DNA of 64,000 bases from positions 1 through 64,000 of the forward strand of contig CAVRIV010000004.1 in NCBI GenBank assembly GCA_963721335.1, read 5' to 3'. The notes under the pieces were generated by a model. It was given only the letters and a program-made list of their open reading frames with translations. It ran no database searches and was not told where the DNA came from. A program made the position numbers and the translations under genes. The stretch is from CAVXDY01 sp963721335. Its GTDB lineage: Bacteria > Actinomycetota > Thermoleophilia > Miltoncostaeales > Miltoncostaeaceae. Below, in pieces: positions 1-9,918 of this stretch (positions are counted from its first letter, which is position 1; each line of letters begins with the position of its first letter).

Positions 1-35
1 CCAACAGCGATTCCGTATGTCACCATCCGGCGCCG

Positions 36-935
36 ATGGGAGCCGACGAGACCCCGGACATCGCGCCGAGCGCGCCCCTGCGCGAGCAGGTCGAGGCGCG
101 CGTCGGCGTGCTGCTCGAGGCGCTGCCCTACATCCGCGAGTTCGCGGGCGCCACGATCGTCATCAAGTACGGCGGCTCCGCCATGACCACGCCCGAGCTG
201 AAGACCTCCTTCGCCCGCGACGTCGCGCTGCTGAAGTTGGTCGGCATGAACCCCGTGATCGTCCACGGCGGCGGCCCCGACATCTCCCGCTACTCCGACC
301 GGTTGGGCCTCGAGGTCCGCTTCGTGCAGGGCCTGCGCGTGACCGACGCGCCCACGATGGAGCTGGTGAAGATGGTGCTGGTGGGGAAGATCAACAAGGA
401 GATCGTGGCCCAGCTCCACCTGGCCGGCGCCCCGGCCGTGGGCCTGGCCGGCGACGACGGCGGGCTGATCGAGGCGGAGAAGGCCTCCAACGACGAGGCC
501 GACCTGGGCTTCGTGGGCCAGGTGGCGAGCATCGACCCCTGGGTGCTGGAGAGCCTGTCGGAGTTCGTCCCGGTGGTCGCCTCGGTGGGGGTGGACGCCG
601 ACGGGCAGAGCTACAACATCAACGCCGACACGGTCGCCGGGCGCCTGGCCGCGGCCCTGCGCGCCCGCAAGGCGATCTTCCTCACCGACGTCGAGGGGAT
701 CTTCCGGGACATCGCCGACCCGACCAGCCTCATCAGCGAGTGCCGCCTGCGCGACCTGCGCGCGCTGATGGCCTCGGGGGCGGTGGGCAGCGGCATGATC
801 CCGAAGCTCGGGGGCGTCGTTGACGCCCTGGAGTCGGGGGTCGGCGCGGTGCACGTCCTCGACGGGCGCATCCCCCACTCGGTCCTGATCGAGATCTTCA
901 CCGAGGCCGGCATCGGCACCAAGATCACGGCGTGA
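36..935 (+). CDS. argB: acetylglutamate kinase
   Basis: Phosphorylates N-acetyl-L-glutamate with ATP, the second step of arginine synthesis, in the cytoplasm. The 299-residue product has the amino-acid-kinase fold signatures: IKYGGSAM (residues 43-50, phosphate-binding Lys and glycines), VHGGGPDIS (about 76-84), YNINADTVAG before the nucleotide site, and the C-terminal GSGMIPKL segment. Length is normal for the family. The ATG at 36 gives a typical N-terminus (about 40 residues before the first strand). Its stop overlaps the argD start by 4 bases, so the two are translationally coupled. The 35 bases upstream are probably the tail of the preceding gene but are too short to assign. Confidence 0.97.
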   Translation: MGADETPDIAPSAPLREQVEARVGVLLEALPYIREFAGATIVIKYGGSAMTTPELKTSFARDVALLKLVGMNPVIVHGGGPDISRYSDRLGLEVRFVQGLRVTDAPTMELVKMVLVGKINKEIVAQLHLAGAPAVGLAGDDGGLIEAEKASNDEADLGFVGQVASIDPWVLESLSEFVPVVASVGVDADGQSYNINADTVAGRLAAALRARKAIFLTDVEGIFRDIADPTSLISECRLRDLRALMASGAVGSGMIPKLGGVVDALESGVGAVHVLDGRIPHSVLIEIFTEAGIGTKITA

Positions 936-2110
936 TCGACGAGCTCCTCGTGCAGCGGGAGGCGGCTGCGCTGATGCCCACGTACCGGCGTCAGCCGGTT
1001 GCGTTCGTGCGCGGCGAGGGCGCGTCCCTCTTCGACGCTGAGGGGCGCCGGTACGTCGACTGCATGGCCGGGATCTCGATGAACAACGCCGGCCACTGCC
1101 ACCCGGCCGTCGTGGCGGCCATCGCCGAGCAGGCGGGGCGGCTGATCAACATCTCCAACCTCTACTACTCCGAGCCGATGGTGGAGCTGGCCGAGTGGAT
1201 CCGGGACCGCTCGCTGGGCGGCCGGGTCTACTTCTGCAACTCCGGCGCCGAGGCCATGGAGGGGGCCCTCAAGCTCGCGCGCAAGCACGGGGGCCCGGAC
1301 CGCACCGAGGTGGTGGCGCTGGTGGACGGCTTCCACGGGCGCACCTACGGGGCGCTGTCGCTCACGGGCCAGCCCTCCAAGCAGGAGCCGTTCCGGCCGC
1401 TCGTTCCCGGGGTCGTCCACGTCGAGCGCGACGACCTCGCGGGCCTGGAGGCGGCGGTGGGGCCGCGGACCTGCGCGATCGTGATGGAGGTGGTGCAGGG
1501 TGAGATCGGGGTGCAGCCGGTGCCGCACGAGATGCTGCGCCTGGCCCGCGAGCTGGCCGACCGCCACGGGGCGCTCCTCGTGCTCGACGAGATCCAGACC
1601 GGCCTCTCGCGCACCGGCCCGCTGTGGGCCCACCAGGACGTGGGGGTGGTCCCCGACGTGATGTGCCTGGCCAAGAGCCTCGGCGGCGGCGTGCCGATCG
1701 GGGCCGTGGTGGCGCGGCCCGAGCACGACGCCGTGCTGCAGCCGGGCGACCACGGCTCCACGTTCGCGGGCAGCCCGCTGGCCTGCGCGGCCGCGCTGGC
1801 CTCGTGCGCGGTGCTGGACGACCCGGCGCTCCAGGAGGACGTGCGGCGCAAGGGCGCGGCCCTGCTCGCCAGGCTGGAGGGCCTGGTGGCCGACGGCCTC
1901 GCCACCGAGGCCCGCGGACGGGGCCTGATGTGCGCGATCGACCTGCCGCGGGCGCGGGCGGCCGAGGCGGTCGAGGGGCTCCTGCGCGAGGGCTACCTCG
2001 CCAACAACACCTCCGACCGCACCCTGCGCTTCCTTCCGCCGCTGGTGGTCGAGCAGGAGGATCTGGACGGACTGGTGGCCGCTCTTAAGCGGGTTCTCAC
2101 CGCGCTTTAA
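932..2110 (+). CDS. argD: acetylornithine aminotransferase
   Basis: PLP-dependent class III aminotransferase that converts N-acetylglutamate semialdehyde to N2-acetylornithine in arginine synthesis. Visible motifs are CNSGAEAMEGALKLAR (cofactor phosphate contact), DGFHGRTYGALS, LVLDEIQTGLSRTG (the Asp that holds the pyridine nitrogen), and CLAKSLGGGVPIG, whose Lys (about residue 248) forms the Schiff base. The C-terminus (LRFLPPLVVEQEDLD) is also typical. Start is the GTG inside the argB stop. 392 residues is normal. argG follows only 5 kb later, after an ABC exporter and unrelated genes, so the arginine cluster is split; argC, argF and argR are not in the window. Confidence 0.97.
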   Translation: MIDELLVQREAAALMPTYRRQPVAFVRGEGASLFDAEGRRYVDCMAGISMNNAGHCHPAVVAAIAEQAGRLINISNLYYSEPMVELAEWIRDRSLGGRVYFCNSGAEAMEGALKLARKHGGPDRTEVVALVDGFHGRTYGALSLTGQPSKQEPFRPLVPGVVHVERDDLAGLEAAVGPRTCAIVMEVVQGEIGVQPVPHEMLRLARELADRHGALLVLDEIQTGLSRTGPLWAHQDVGVVPDVMCLAKSLGGGVPIGAVVARPEHDAVLQPGDHGSTFAGSPLACAAALASCAVLDDPALQEDVRRKGAALLARLEGLVADGLATEARGRGLMCAIDLPRARAAEAVEGLLREGYLANNTSDRTLRFLPPLVVEQEDLDGLVAALKRVLTAL

Positions 2111-2177
2111 CCTCGGCCGCGGCGGGGCGAGCTAGCGTGACCTCTGTTCGTGTGAACGGATCCGAGCGAGGCGGCCG

Positions 2178-2939
2178 ATGGCGATCGGCAGCGATGGCAC
2201 GCAGGGCCGGCCACGGCCGCCGCGCGCGCGGTGGACGCGGTCAAGATCTACGGCGTCGGGCGACGCGGAGGTGCGGGCGCTGGACGGCATCGACGCCGAG
2301 TTCGCGGCCGGTGTCTTCACGGCCATCATGGGCCCCTCGGGCTCCGGCAAGTCCACCCTCATGCACTGCCTCGCGGGGCTCGACTCGCTCACCTCGGGGC
2401 AGGTGTGGCTGGGTGACCTCGAGCTCTCGGCGCTCGACGAGAAGGGCAAGACCCGCGCGCGGCGCGACAACGTGGGGTTCATCTTCCAGGCGTTCAACCT
2501 CGTCCCCACGCTCACGGCGGCGGAGAACATCACGCTGCCGGTCGACATCGCCGGCCGAGACGTGGACCGGGCCTGGATGGACACCGTCGTCGGCGTCCTC
2601 GGGATCGCCGACCGGCTGAAGCACAAGCCCTCACAGCTCTCGGGTGGTCAGCAGCAGCGCGTCGCGGCCGCCCGGGCCCTGGTCAGCCGGCCGAAGGTGG
2701 TGTTCGCCGACGAGCCCACGGGGGCCCTCGACTCCACCAGCGGGGCGGAGCTGCTGGGCTTCCTGCGCCAGGCGGTGGACGACTTCGGCCAGACGATCGT
2801 GATGGTCACGCACGACCCGATCGCGGCGAGCTACGCCTCCCGGGTCGTCTTCCTCGCCGACGGCCGGATCGTGGACGAGATGCCCTCGCCGAGCCCGGAC
2901 GAGGTGCTCGACCGCATCAAGTCGCTCGCGGCGGTCTGA
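2178..2939 (+). CDS. ABC transporter ATP-binding protein (LolD/MacB type), N-terminus locally out of frame
   Basis: ATPase partner of the FtsX-type permease that follows after 2 bases. Walker A is MGPSGSGKST, signature LSGGQQQRVAAARAL, Walker B VVFADEPTGALDS and the switch His lies in MVTHD, all intact. The ATG at 2178 is preceded by GAGGCGG. Between about 2202 and 2258 the annotated frame gives an Arg/Ser-rich stretch, while the next frame encodes the family's first strand, AVDAVKIYGVG; returning to the annotated frame at about 2258 gives DAEVRALDGID. Two compensating one-base indels explain this. Export substrate is unknown; this class moves lipoproteins, antibiotics or peptides. Confidence 0.9.
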   Translation: MAIGSDGTQGRPRPPRARWTRSRSTASGDAEVRALDGIDAEFAAGVFTAIMGPSGSGKSTLMHCLAGLDSLTSGQVWLGDLELSALDEKGKTRARRDNVGFIFQAFNLVPTLTAAENITLPVDIAGRDVDRAWMDTVVGVLGIADRLKHKPSQLSGGQQQRVAAARALVSRPKVVFADEPTGALDSTSGAELLGFLRQAVDDFGQTIVMVTHDPIAASYASRVVFLADGRIVDEMPSPSPDEVLDRIKSLAAV

Positions 2940-2941
2940 CC

Positions 2942-5464
2942 ATGTGGCGGGCCACGTTCAAGGGCATCCTCGCCCAGCGGCTCCGCCTGGTGCTGACCGG
3001 CCTGGCCGTCGTCATCGGGGTGGGCTTCGTCTCCGGCACCTACGTCTTCGGGGACACCCTCAACAAGGCGTTCGACAACCTCTTCGCCGGCATCTACGCC
3101 AACACCGACGTGGTGGTGCAGGGCTCGAGCGCCGTGTCCGACGAGGATCGCCCGCCCTTCCCGGAGAGCGTCCTCGCCACGGTCGGGCGGGTCGACGGCG
3201 TGGCGGAGGCCCAGGGGAGTGTCGAGGGCCCGGCGCAGCTGGTGAAGGCCAACGGGAAGGCGGTGACCACCGGCGGGGCGCCCGCCCAGGGGTTCTCGTG
3301 GGACACGAGCGACCTGCTCAACCCGCTCGACCTGGTCGAGGGGAAGGCGCCCACGACGCCCGGCGAGGTGGTGCTGGAGAAGCACAACGCGGACGACAAC
3401 GGCTTCAAGGTGGGCCAGGACGTCCGGATCATCGTCCCGGCCGGCCCCAAGACCTACCGGCTGGTGGGGCTCGCCGAGTTCCCGGACGGCCAGAGCCTGG
3501 GCGGCTCGACCACGGCGCTGTTCACCCTGCCCGAGGCGCAGCGCGCCTTCGAGAAGGCGGGTCTCCTCGACTCGATCAACGTGGCGGCGGACTCGGGGGT
3601 GTCCGACACCGAGCTGCGCGACCGCATCGCGGGCGTCGTGCCCGGCAACCTGGAGGTCAACACCGGCCAGAACGTCCAGCAGCAGCAGTCCCAGGACGTG
3701 AAGGACCAGCTCAGCATCCTCACGACCTTCCTCCTGGTGTTCGGGTACATCTCGGTGTTCGTCGCGGCGTTCATCATCTTCAACACGTTCTCGATCACGG
3801 TCGCCCAGCGGGCCCGCCAGCTCGCGCTGATGCGCGCCATCGGAGCCAGCGGCGGGCAGGTGACCCGGATGGTCGTGGCCGAGGCGCTGGTGATCGGGGT
3901 GATCGCATCGGTGCTCGGCCTCCTGCTCGGGTTCGGCATCGCCCTCGCGATCCGCGGGCCTGTTCAGCGCGATCGGCGCCGGGCTGCCGACCGCGAGCCT
4001 CACGCTGACCACTCGCACGATCGTGGTCGGGATGCTCGTGGGCGTGCTGGTGACGCTCGCGGCGGCCCTGCTGCCGGCCCTCCGCGCCGCGCGGCTGTCT
4101 CCCATGGCCGCCCTGCGCAGCGACGTCACGATCTCGACCGGCTCGTCCCGCCGCCGGTTCGTGATCGGGACGATCGTGACGCTCGTCGGCGCCGCCGGCG
4201 TCGGCCTGGCGCTCACGGGGGACGACGCGCAGCAGGTCTTCGCGCTGCTCGGCGCGGGCGTGCTGATCCTGTTCGTCGGCTTCGCGATGCTGGCCCCGCT
4301 CATCGCCCGGCCGCTGTCGCGGATCCTCGGCTGGCCCGCCGCCCGCCTGGCGGGCGTCGCGGGCAAGCTCGGCCGCGAGAACGCCATGCGCAACCCCCAG
4401 CGCACCGCCCAGACGGCGACGGCCCTCACCATCGGGCTGGCGCTCGTCACCTTCGTGACGGTCTTCGCCTCCTCGTTCAGCACCTCGATCGGGCAGGACA
4501 TCGACCGCCAGCTGAAGGCCGACCTCGTGGTCTACGACGAGTCGTCGTTCCTGGGCTTCCCGCTGACCGCGGAGCAGCAGGTCGCGAAGCAGCCCCTGGT
4601 GCAGACCGTGGCCGCGGCCCGCGGGGGCACCGTGCGCGCCGGCGGATCGGAGCGGTCGCTCGTGGGCGTGGATCCCGCCGCGATCGCCCAGTCGTACGAC
4701 CCGGAGTTCACGTCCGGGGGCTGGGGCGACCTCACCAACGGGGGAGTGGCGGTGTCGAAGGACACCGCGGACGACCTCGACGTGACGGTGGGCGACCGGC
4801 TGCCGGTCCAGTTCGCCGGCGCGGGCACCCGGGATCTCACCGTCGAGGCGATCTACAAGGACAGCCAGGTGCGGCTCCCTCGCCATCACCCTCCCCGACT
4901 TCGAGCGCCTCTTCCCCGAGCAGCTCGACCTGATCATGTTCGTCAACGGCAAGGCCGGCGCCGATCCGCGAGAGCTCCAGCAGCAGGTGCAGGGGGCCCT
5001 CACGAGCTATCCCAACCTGACCGTCCAGAACCAGGCCGAGTACAAGCAGTTCGTGCGAGGACCAGGTGAACGAGTTCCTGGCGATCGTCTACGGGCTGCT
5101 CGCGCTGGCGATCGTCATCGCCATCTTCGGGATCGTGAACACGCTGGCGCTCTCGATCTTCGAGCGCACGCGTGAGATCGGCCTGCTGAGGGCCGTCGGC
5201 ATGAGCGCACGCCAGGCCCGGCGGATGGTGCGCTGGGAGGCGGTCATCGTGGCTCTGCTCGGCGGCCTGCTGGGGGTGGTCCTGGGGCTGGTCTTCGGCG
5301 TCGTCCTCGCCTCGGCCACGCCCGACGTCGATGCCATCTCGATCCCCGTCGGGCGGATCGTGATCTTCTTCGTGCTGGCCGGCCTGGCGGGCGTCCTGGC
5401 CGCGATCTGGCCGGCGCGGCGAGCGGCGAAACTCGACGTGCTCCGGGCGGTCGCCCACGAATAG
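2942..5464 (+). CDS. ABC transporter permease, FtsX/MacB family, interrupted by three frame breaks
   Basis: Membrane permease of about 840 residues read through three frame breaks (near 3957, 4875 and 5056). It has an N-terminal TM segment (LVLTGLAVVIGVGFVSG), a large extracytoplasmic MacB-like domain, an FtsX core (ISVFVAAFIIFNTFSITVAQR...LALMRAIGAS), a second periplasmic domain, and a C-terminal FtsX repeat (FGIVNTLALSIFERTREIG...LRAVGMS). After each break the next frame continues the same family sequence: GLFSAIGAGLPT after 3957, LAITLPDFERLFPEQ after 4875 and EDQVNEFLAIVYG after 5056. I therefore treat it as one gene with probable sequencing indels rather than three genes. It forms an operon with the preceding ATPase. 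Confidence 0.85.
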
Positions 5465-5497
5465 TCCGCGAAGAGGGGAGGGCTCCGCGTCACCCCG

Positions 5498-6367
5498 TCA
5501 CGACACCCCGAGCGCCTCCGCGACCGACGCGAGGTAGTCGATGTGGCCGTCGACGGAGTCCAGGCCGAGGCCCATCGTGACCACCGAGACATGGGTCCCG
5601 CCCGCCTCGCGCCAGGCATCGATCTCGGCAGTGAGCTCGTCGATGCCGCCGCGAGGGAGCACCATCCAGTCTCCGCCGAAGTCCTCGACCGACCTGCCGA
5701 GGCCGCCCACCCGATCGCGCAGCCGGTTCCACGCGTCGACGGTGTGGGCGATGCCGCCACCGAAGAAGATGAAACCGTCCGCGAGCCGGGCGGCCCGGTC
5801 GAACGCCGCTTCGCTAGATCCACCCAGCCAGATCGGGATGGGCCGCGCGGGCTTCGGCACGAGTGCGGCTCGGTCGACCCGGTCGAAGCGGCCGGCGAAG
5901 TCGACGACCGGTTCGGTGAACAACCGGCGGAGCAGCGTCGATCTGCTCCTCCTGCCGGGCGCCGCGGGTACGGAACTCCTGTCCGAGGGCCTCGTACTCG
6001 ACCGGGCTCCAGCCGACGCCCCACACCGAGACGCAGCCGGCCGCCGGACAGAAGATCGACGTCGGCCGCCTGCCGTGCCACGAGCACGGTCTGGCGCTGC
6101 GGAAGGATCAGGATCCCCGTGGCGAAATCGATTCGCTCGGTGATGCCGGCGAGGTAGGCGAACATCACGAACGGGTCGTGGAACGGGTCGTGCTCGGTGT
6201 AGGGGCCGGTCAGCGGAGGCGTTCGATCGGCGTGAACGGCACCGAGCACGTGGTCGTAGGCGAGGAGGTGGTCAGAAGCCGAGGTCCTCGACCGCTGTTC
6301 CGATCCGCCGAACCGCGTCCGGATCCCCTCGAAGCTCGGTCTGCGGGTAGACGACACCGATCTGCAT
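5498..6367 (-). CDS. LLM-class F420-dependent oxidoreductase, three frame breaks
   Basis: Luciferase-like (TIM-barrel) oxidoreductase expected to use coenzyme F420; substrate unknown. The ATG at 6367 begins MQIGVVYPQTELRGDP, the standard start of the family. Reading continues with HLLAYDHVLG, FVMFAYLAGITERIDFATG and LILPQRQTVLVARQAADVDL, then GWSPVEYEALGQEF, LLRRLFTEP and PIPIWLGGSSEAAFDRAARL, ending ASVAEALGVS. Frame changes occur near 6274, 6022 and 5935, each explained by one extra base. About 286 residues in all, normal for the family. It is convergent with the permease gene. Disruption could be real pseudogenisation, but the lack of any other decay favours sequencing error. Confidence 0.82.
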
Positions 6368-6403
6368 CGGCTTCAGCCTGCCATCGGATCGGCGGCTCTG
6401 CGG

Positions 6404-6862
6404 TCAGGCGGCCTGCAGGTCTCCGTTGAGCCGCGCCTCGGCCTCCTCGGCCACCGAGCGCAGGAAGCCCACCTCCAGCCGCGTGCCCTCTCCGCAGGCC
6501 GTGAGCTCGAAGTCGTCGGCCAGGTTCCGGATGATGATGAGCCCCCGGCCACGGGGGTGGGTGACCGGCGGCGGCGTGGCCGGGTAGACCGGCACCGGCA
6601 CTCCGGGGCGGCCCTCGTCCACCACGCGCAGGCCCGTGCGCTCGGACGTGATGCACAGCTCCACCTCGACGCGCCCGCCCTCGGGGGAGCCGTGCTCGAT
6701 CGCGTTGGCGAGCGCCTCGGTCGAGGCGAGGAGAACGCGCCCGGCGCCCTCCGCCGGCCAGCCCTCCCGCTCCAGGACGCAGGCGAAGGCGCAGCGCACG
6801 AACGCGACCACCTGGAAGTCGGCGGGGACCCGCAGGGCGGACTGGACTCCGGCCGGACTCAT
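6404..6862 (-). CDS. RsbW-like anti-sigma factor / serine-protein kinase (HATPase_c_2)
   Basis: A single GHKL ATPase domain of 152 residues like RsbW/SpoIIAB, which bind an alternative sigma factor and phosphorylate an anti-anti-sigma partner. Seen: N-box EALANAIEHGSPEGG, G1-type VVDEGRPG, and G2-type PRGRGLIIIRNLADDFEL. No partner sigma factor or STAS protein is adjacent, so its target lies elsewhere. The gene is monocistronic between the F420 oxidoreductase and argG, reading away from argG. The 180-base gap up to argG must hold both promoters. Confidence 0.85.
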   Translation of the reverse strand: MSPAGVQSALRVPADFQVVAFVRCAFACVLEREGWPAEGAGRVLLASTEALANAIEHGSPEGGRVEVELCITSERTGLRVVDEGRPGVPVPVYPATPPPVTHPRGRGLIIIRNLADDFELTACGEGTRLEVGFLRSVAEEAEARLNGDLQAA

Positions 6863-7042
6863 GCGCTCACACGATCGGGATCGGGGATGTCGATGTCGAG
6901 GATACGTCCATCGCTTATCAACGGTATACGCGAGGTCCGGGGAGACCCGTCACCCCCGAACGTCGAGTTCGCCGGTTGACCGCCCCTCGGCCGGGTGGCG
7001 CGGCACTAGACTCCCCCGGCCATTTCGACCGGAGGAACGCCG

Positions 7043-8305
7043 TTGCCCGAGCCCCGCCCCGCCCCGCCCGTCGCGAGCTATCTCGCACAGCCTCACGAGG
7101 TGCACCGCGTGGTGCTCCTGTACTCGGGCGGGCTGGACACGTCGGTGATGCTCAAGTGGATCCAGGACGAGTACGACGCCGAGGTCGTGGCGCTGTGCGT
7201 CGACCTCGGCCAGCCGGACGACGACTTCGGCGCGGTGCGCCAGAAGGCCCTCGACCTGGGGGCGGTGGAGAGCCTGGTCGTGGACGCCAAGGAGGAGTTC
7301 GCGCGCGACTACGTGGCGCCGGCGATCCGGGCGAACGGCCGCTACCAGGGGGGCTATCCGCTCTTCACCACGCTCGGCCGCCCCCTGCTGGCGAAGCTCG
7401 CCTGCGACGCGGCCCGCGAGCACGGGGCCGACACGATCGCCCACGGCTGCACCGGAAAGGGGAACGACCAGGTGCGCATCGAGGCGACGGTGGCGACCCT
7501 GGCGCCCGATCTGAAGGTGATCGCCCCGGTGCGCGAGTGGCAGATGGGCCGCGACGAGGAGATCGCCTACGCGCAGGAGCACGGCATCCCGGTGGCGTCC
7601 ACCGTCGAGCGCCCCTACTCGATCGACGACAACCTCTGGGGACGGTCGAGCGAGGGCGGGACCATCGAGGATCTCGACCAGCCGCCGCCTGACGACGTCT
7701 TCCAGCTCGTCACGCCCCCCCAGCGGGCGCCCGACCGGCCCGAGGAGATCGTCATCGGCTTCCGCGACGGGCTGCCCGCGAGCCTGGACGACGAGGAGTT
7801 GGACCTGGTGGAGCTCATCCGCCGCGTGGCCGAGGTGGCGGCGCGCAACGGCGTCGGGATCGTCGATCACATCGAGGACCGCGTCGTGGGGCTGAAGGTG
7901 CGCGACATCTACGAGGTGCCGGCCGCCGAGGTCATCCTGACCGCGCATCGCGAGCTCGAGAAGCTGGTCTGCACCGGGCGCGAGAACGCGCTGAAGCCGC
8001 AGCTGGATGCGCTCTGGGCGCAGCTCGCCTACGAGGGTCTCTGGTACGAGCCCCTCCTCGCCGACCTCAACGCCTTCATGGAGCAGGTCAACCAGCGGGT
8101 CGAGGGGCGGATCACGATGCGCCTCTACAAGGGCAACGCCACGGCCGTCGCCCGAAGCTCGCCCAACGCGATCTACGACCGCAGCCTGGCCACCTTCAAC
8201 GCCGACAGCTCCTTCTCCCAGGGCGCGGCACCCGGCTTCATCGAGCTCTTCTCCCTCCAGAGCCGCATGGCCTACCGGATCGCCGAGGCGCGGGACAAGG
8301 GATGA
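7043..8305 (+). CDS. argG: argininosuccinate synthase
   Basis: Condenses citrulline and aspartate with ATP cleavage, the penultimate arginine step. The P-loop-like VLLYSGGLDTS sits at about residues 25-35, followed by GCTGKGNDQVRIE, PVREWQMGRDEEIAYAQEHG and the C-terminal YDRSLATFNADSSFSQ. The TTG start at 7043 is chosen because GGAGG lies 7 bases upstream and the frame gives a normal 420-residue protein. A TAGACT element about 35 bases upstream could be a -10 box. The stop overlaps the next gene by 4 bases, linking argG to two unrecognised genes. Confidence 0.96.
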   Translation: MPEPRPAPPVASYLAQPHEVHRVVLLYSGGLDTSVMLKWIQDEYDAEVVALCVDLGQPDDDFGAVRQKALDLGAVESLVVDAKEEFARDYVAPAIRANGRYQGGYPLFTTLGRPLLAKLACDAAREHGADTIAHGCTGKGNDQVRIEATVATLAPDLKVIAPVREWQMGRDEEIAYAQEHGIPVASTVERPYSIDDNLWGRSSEGGTIEDLDQPPPDDVFQLVTPPQRAPDRPEEIVIGFRDGLPASLDDEELDLVELIRRVAEVAARNGVGIVDHIEDRVVGLKVRDIYEVPAAEVILTAHRELEKLVCTGRENALKPQLDALWAQLAYEGLWYEPLLADLNAFMEQVNQRVEGRITMRLYKGNATAVARSSPNAIYDRSLATFNADSSFSQGAAPGFIELFSLQSRMAYRIAEARDKG

Positions 8306-9255
8306 GGCGCGGCGGGCCGCCCATCCTGCCGATCGACCCGGCCGCCATTCCCGCCTTCTCCCGGGTGGAGTTCCGCGGCCACCGAGGCCTGCGGTTGGCG
8401 CCGGCCCCGCCCCCGGCGGGCGCCGCGCCCGACGAGGGTCCCCCGCTGCGCCTGCGCGCCGGGGCACCGGCGATCATGCGCGAGGCGGCCGTGGTGGCAG
8501 GTGGCAAGCTCGCCCTGGCGATGGCTCCCGGCGTCGCGTTCACCGTTGCAATCCCCCACATGACCGTCGTCCACGATCGCCGCCCGCCCGGGCTCGACCG
8601 GGCCGTGGGGGCCCCCGGCGCCAACGCCGGGCTCCTTCACGCCGCGGACGGCTGGCGCGTGGTGGTGCTGCCCAGCCTGGGCGACGTCGCCGCCGGGCTG
8701 GGCGAGGGCCCGGTCGCCCTCCGGGCGGACGGCCGGCGCGTCGCGGCGGTGGTGGACGGCGGGGTGGAGGAGTGGGACCTCGGCACGCCCGAGCCGGTCG
8801 CCCGCCACGACGGCGTGCCCGGCGCCCTCTGCTACGCCTCCGACGGCGCCCTGGTCGCGGCCGCCGGCGCCGCGGTGGTCGCCCCCGGCGGGGATCCGGC
8901 GCCCGGCTCTCCCATCGTGTCCCTGTCGGCCGCGGCGGCGGGCTCGCGCCTGGTCACAGGCCACGAGGACGGCTCGGTCAGCGTCTGGGAGGCCGGGGCG
9001 TCGGAGCCACTCGCCTCGTGGCCGTCGCCACTTCCGGGTTCCGGCCCGCCCGCCCTGTCGCCCGACGGCGCGCTGGTCGCCCTGGGCACCGCCACCGGCG
9101 AGGCGCCGGCCGCCTGCCTCCTGCGCGCCGAGGACGGCGCGCTGGCGCGCCGCGTCGAGGGCGCCAGGGTCATCGCCCCCTCGCCCGCCGGGGACGGGCT
9201 GATGGTGGGCGGCGACTGGGGCTGCGCCTGGTTGACACACCTCGAGGAGGACTGA
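8302..9255 (+). CDS. hypothetical protein with beta-propeller-like repeats
   Basis: I do not recognise a named family. The 317-residue, Ala/Gly-rich product has short repeats of the WD40/propeller style: GGVEEWDLGTPEPV, GHEDGSVSVWEAGASEP and LSPDGALVALGTATGE. No signal peptide or membrane segment is obvious. Its ATG overlaps the argG stop and its own stop overlaps the next start by one base, so the three genes should be co-transcribed. A scaffold or sensor role is only an inference from the repeats; no catalytic motif is visible. Confidence 0.75.
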   Translation: MRRGGPPILPIDPAAIPAFSRVEFRGHRGLRLAPAPPPAGAAPDEGPPLRLRAGAPAIMREAAVVAGGKLALAMAPGVAFTVAIPHMTVVHDRRPPGLDRAVGAPGANAGLLHAADGWRVVVLPSLGDVAAGLGEGPVALRADGRRVAAVVDGGVEEWDLGTPEPVARHDGVPGALCYASDGALVAAAGAAVVAPGGDPAPGSPIVSLSAAAAGSRLVTGHEDGSVSVWEAGASEPLASWPSPLPGSGPPALSPDGALVALGTATGEAPAACLLRAEDGALARRVEGARVIAPSPAGDGLMVGGDWGCAWLTHLEED

Positions 9256-9875
9256 TGAGCACACGCCCGCTCCCCCCGCCGGAGGTGCTTCGGGACGACC
9301 CCGGCCCGTGGAGCGTGGTGAGCTCCGTCTTCGCGCAGGCGGGGCGTCCGGGGCGCCGCCGCGCGCAACCGCCCACCGGGCTCATGCTGTCGCCGCCGCC
9401 CGACATCGGCCGTCCGCTCGCCGGCATCGACCCCGGGGTGCGCGTCGCCGGCCTCGGCCCGTTCACGGTGATCGCCGGCGCGCGCGAGCCGGCCCTCTCC
9501 CTGGACTTCGACGCCGGGGGCCTGCTCCGCGGGGTGAGCCCGCACGTGATCCGCGCGTGGTCGCTGCCCGACCTGGTCCTGGTGTCCGAGGAGCGGCCCG
9601 GCGACGATCCCGCGGCCGTGCTCCCGGGCCCGCTCCCCGCCGCCGACCTGGGAGATGCCGAGCTGGCCGGCGCCGCCGCACCCGAGGGCGGCGTGACGGC
9701 GGTCTACACGCGCGAGGGCCGTCTCGACGTGATCGCGCTCGTGCGGGAGTCGGATCGCGCCATCGTGCGCTGGGTGCGCGGAGCGCGGGCGGCGGCCTGG
9801 TCGCCGGACGGGCGCTACTTCGCCCTCGGCGGCCCGTGGGGGGTGGTGCTGGCGCAGACCAGGGAGGAGGGGTGA
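9255..9875 (+). CDS. hypothetical protein, partner of the preceding propeller-like gene
   Basis: A 206-residue protein starting at the ATG that overlaps the previous stop. It contains one clear propeller-blade-like end, AAAWSPDGRYFALGGPWGVV, and otherwise shows Pro/Gly/Ala-rich sequence without recognised motifs. The tight coupling to the upstream gene suggests that the two products act together or are parts of one split protein. The downstream neighbour is convergent. Function unknown. Confidence 0.7.
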   Translation: MSTRPLPPPEVLRDDPGPWSVVSSVFAQAGRPGRRRAQPPTGLMLSPPPDIGRPLAGIDPGVRVAGLGPFTVIAGAREPALSLDFDAGGLLRGVSPHVIRAWSLPDLVLVSEERPGDDPAAVLPGPLPAADLGDAELAGAAAPEGGVTAVYTREGRLDVIALVRESDRAIVRWVRGARAAAWSPDGRYFALGGPWGVVLAQTREEG

Positions 9876-9918
9876 TGGCTCGCGGGGCTCCCCGCGCGGA
9901 CCTTCCTGGGCTTCCTGT

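Noticed and set aside
1..35. 3' end of argJ or another gene
   Set aside because: Too short and no frame gives a convincing C-terminus.
3950..3965. Programmed ribosomal frameshift in the FtsX permease
   Set aside because: No slippery heptamer or downstream structure stands out, and similar breaks occur in many unrelated genes, so sequence error is simpler.
5498..6367. Calling the F420 oxidoreductase a pseudogene
   Set aside because: All family segments are intact in alternating frames and breaks are single-base, like those in essential dnaE.
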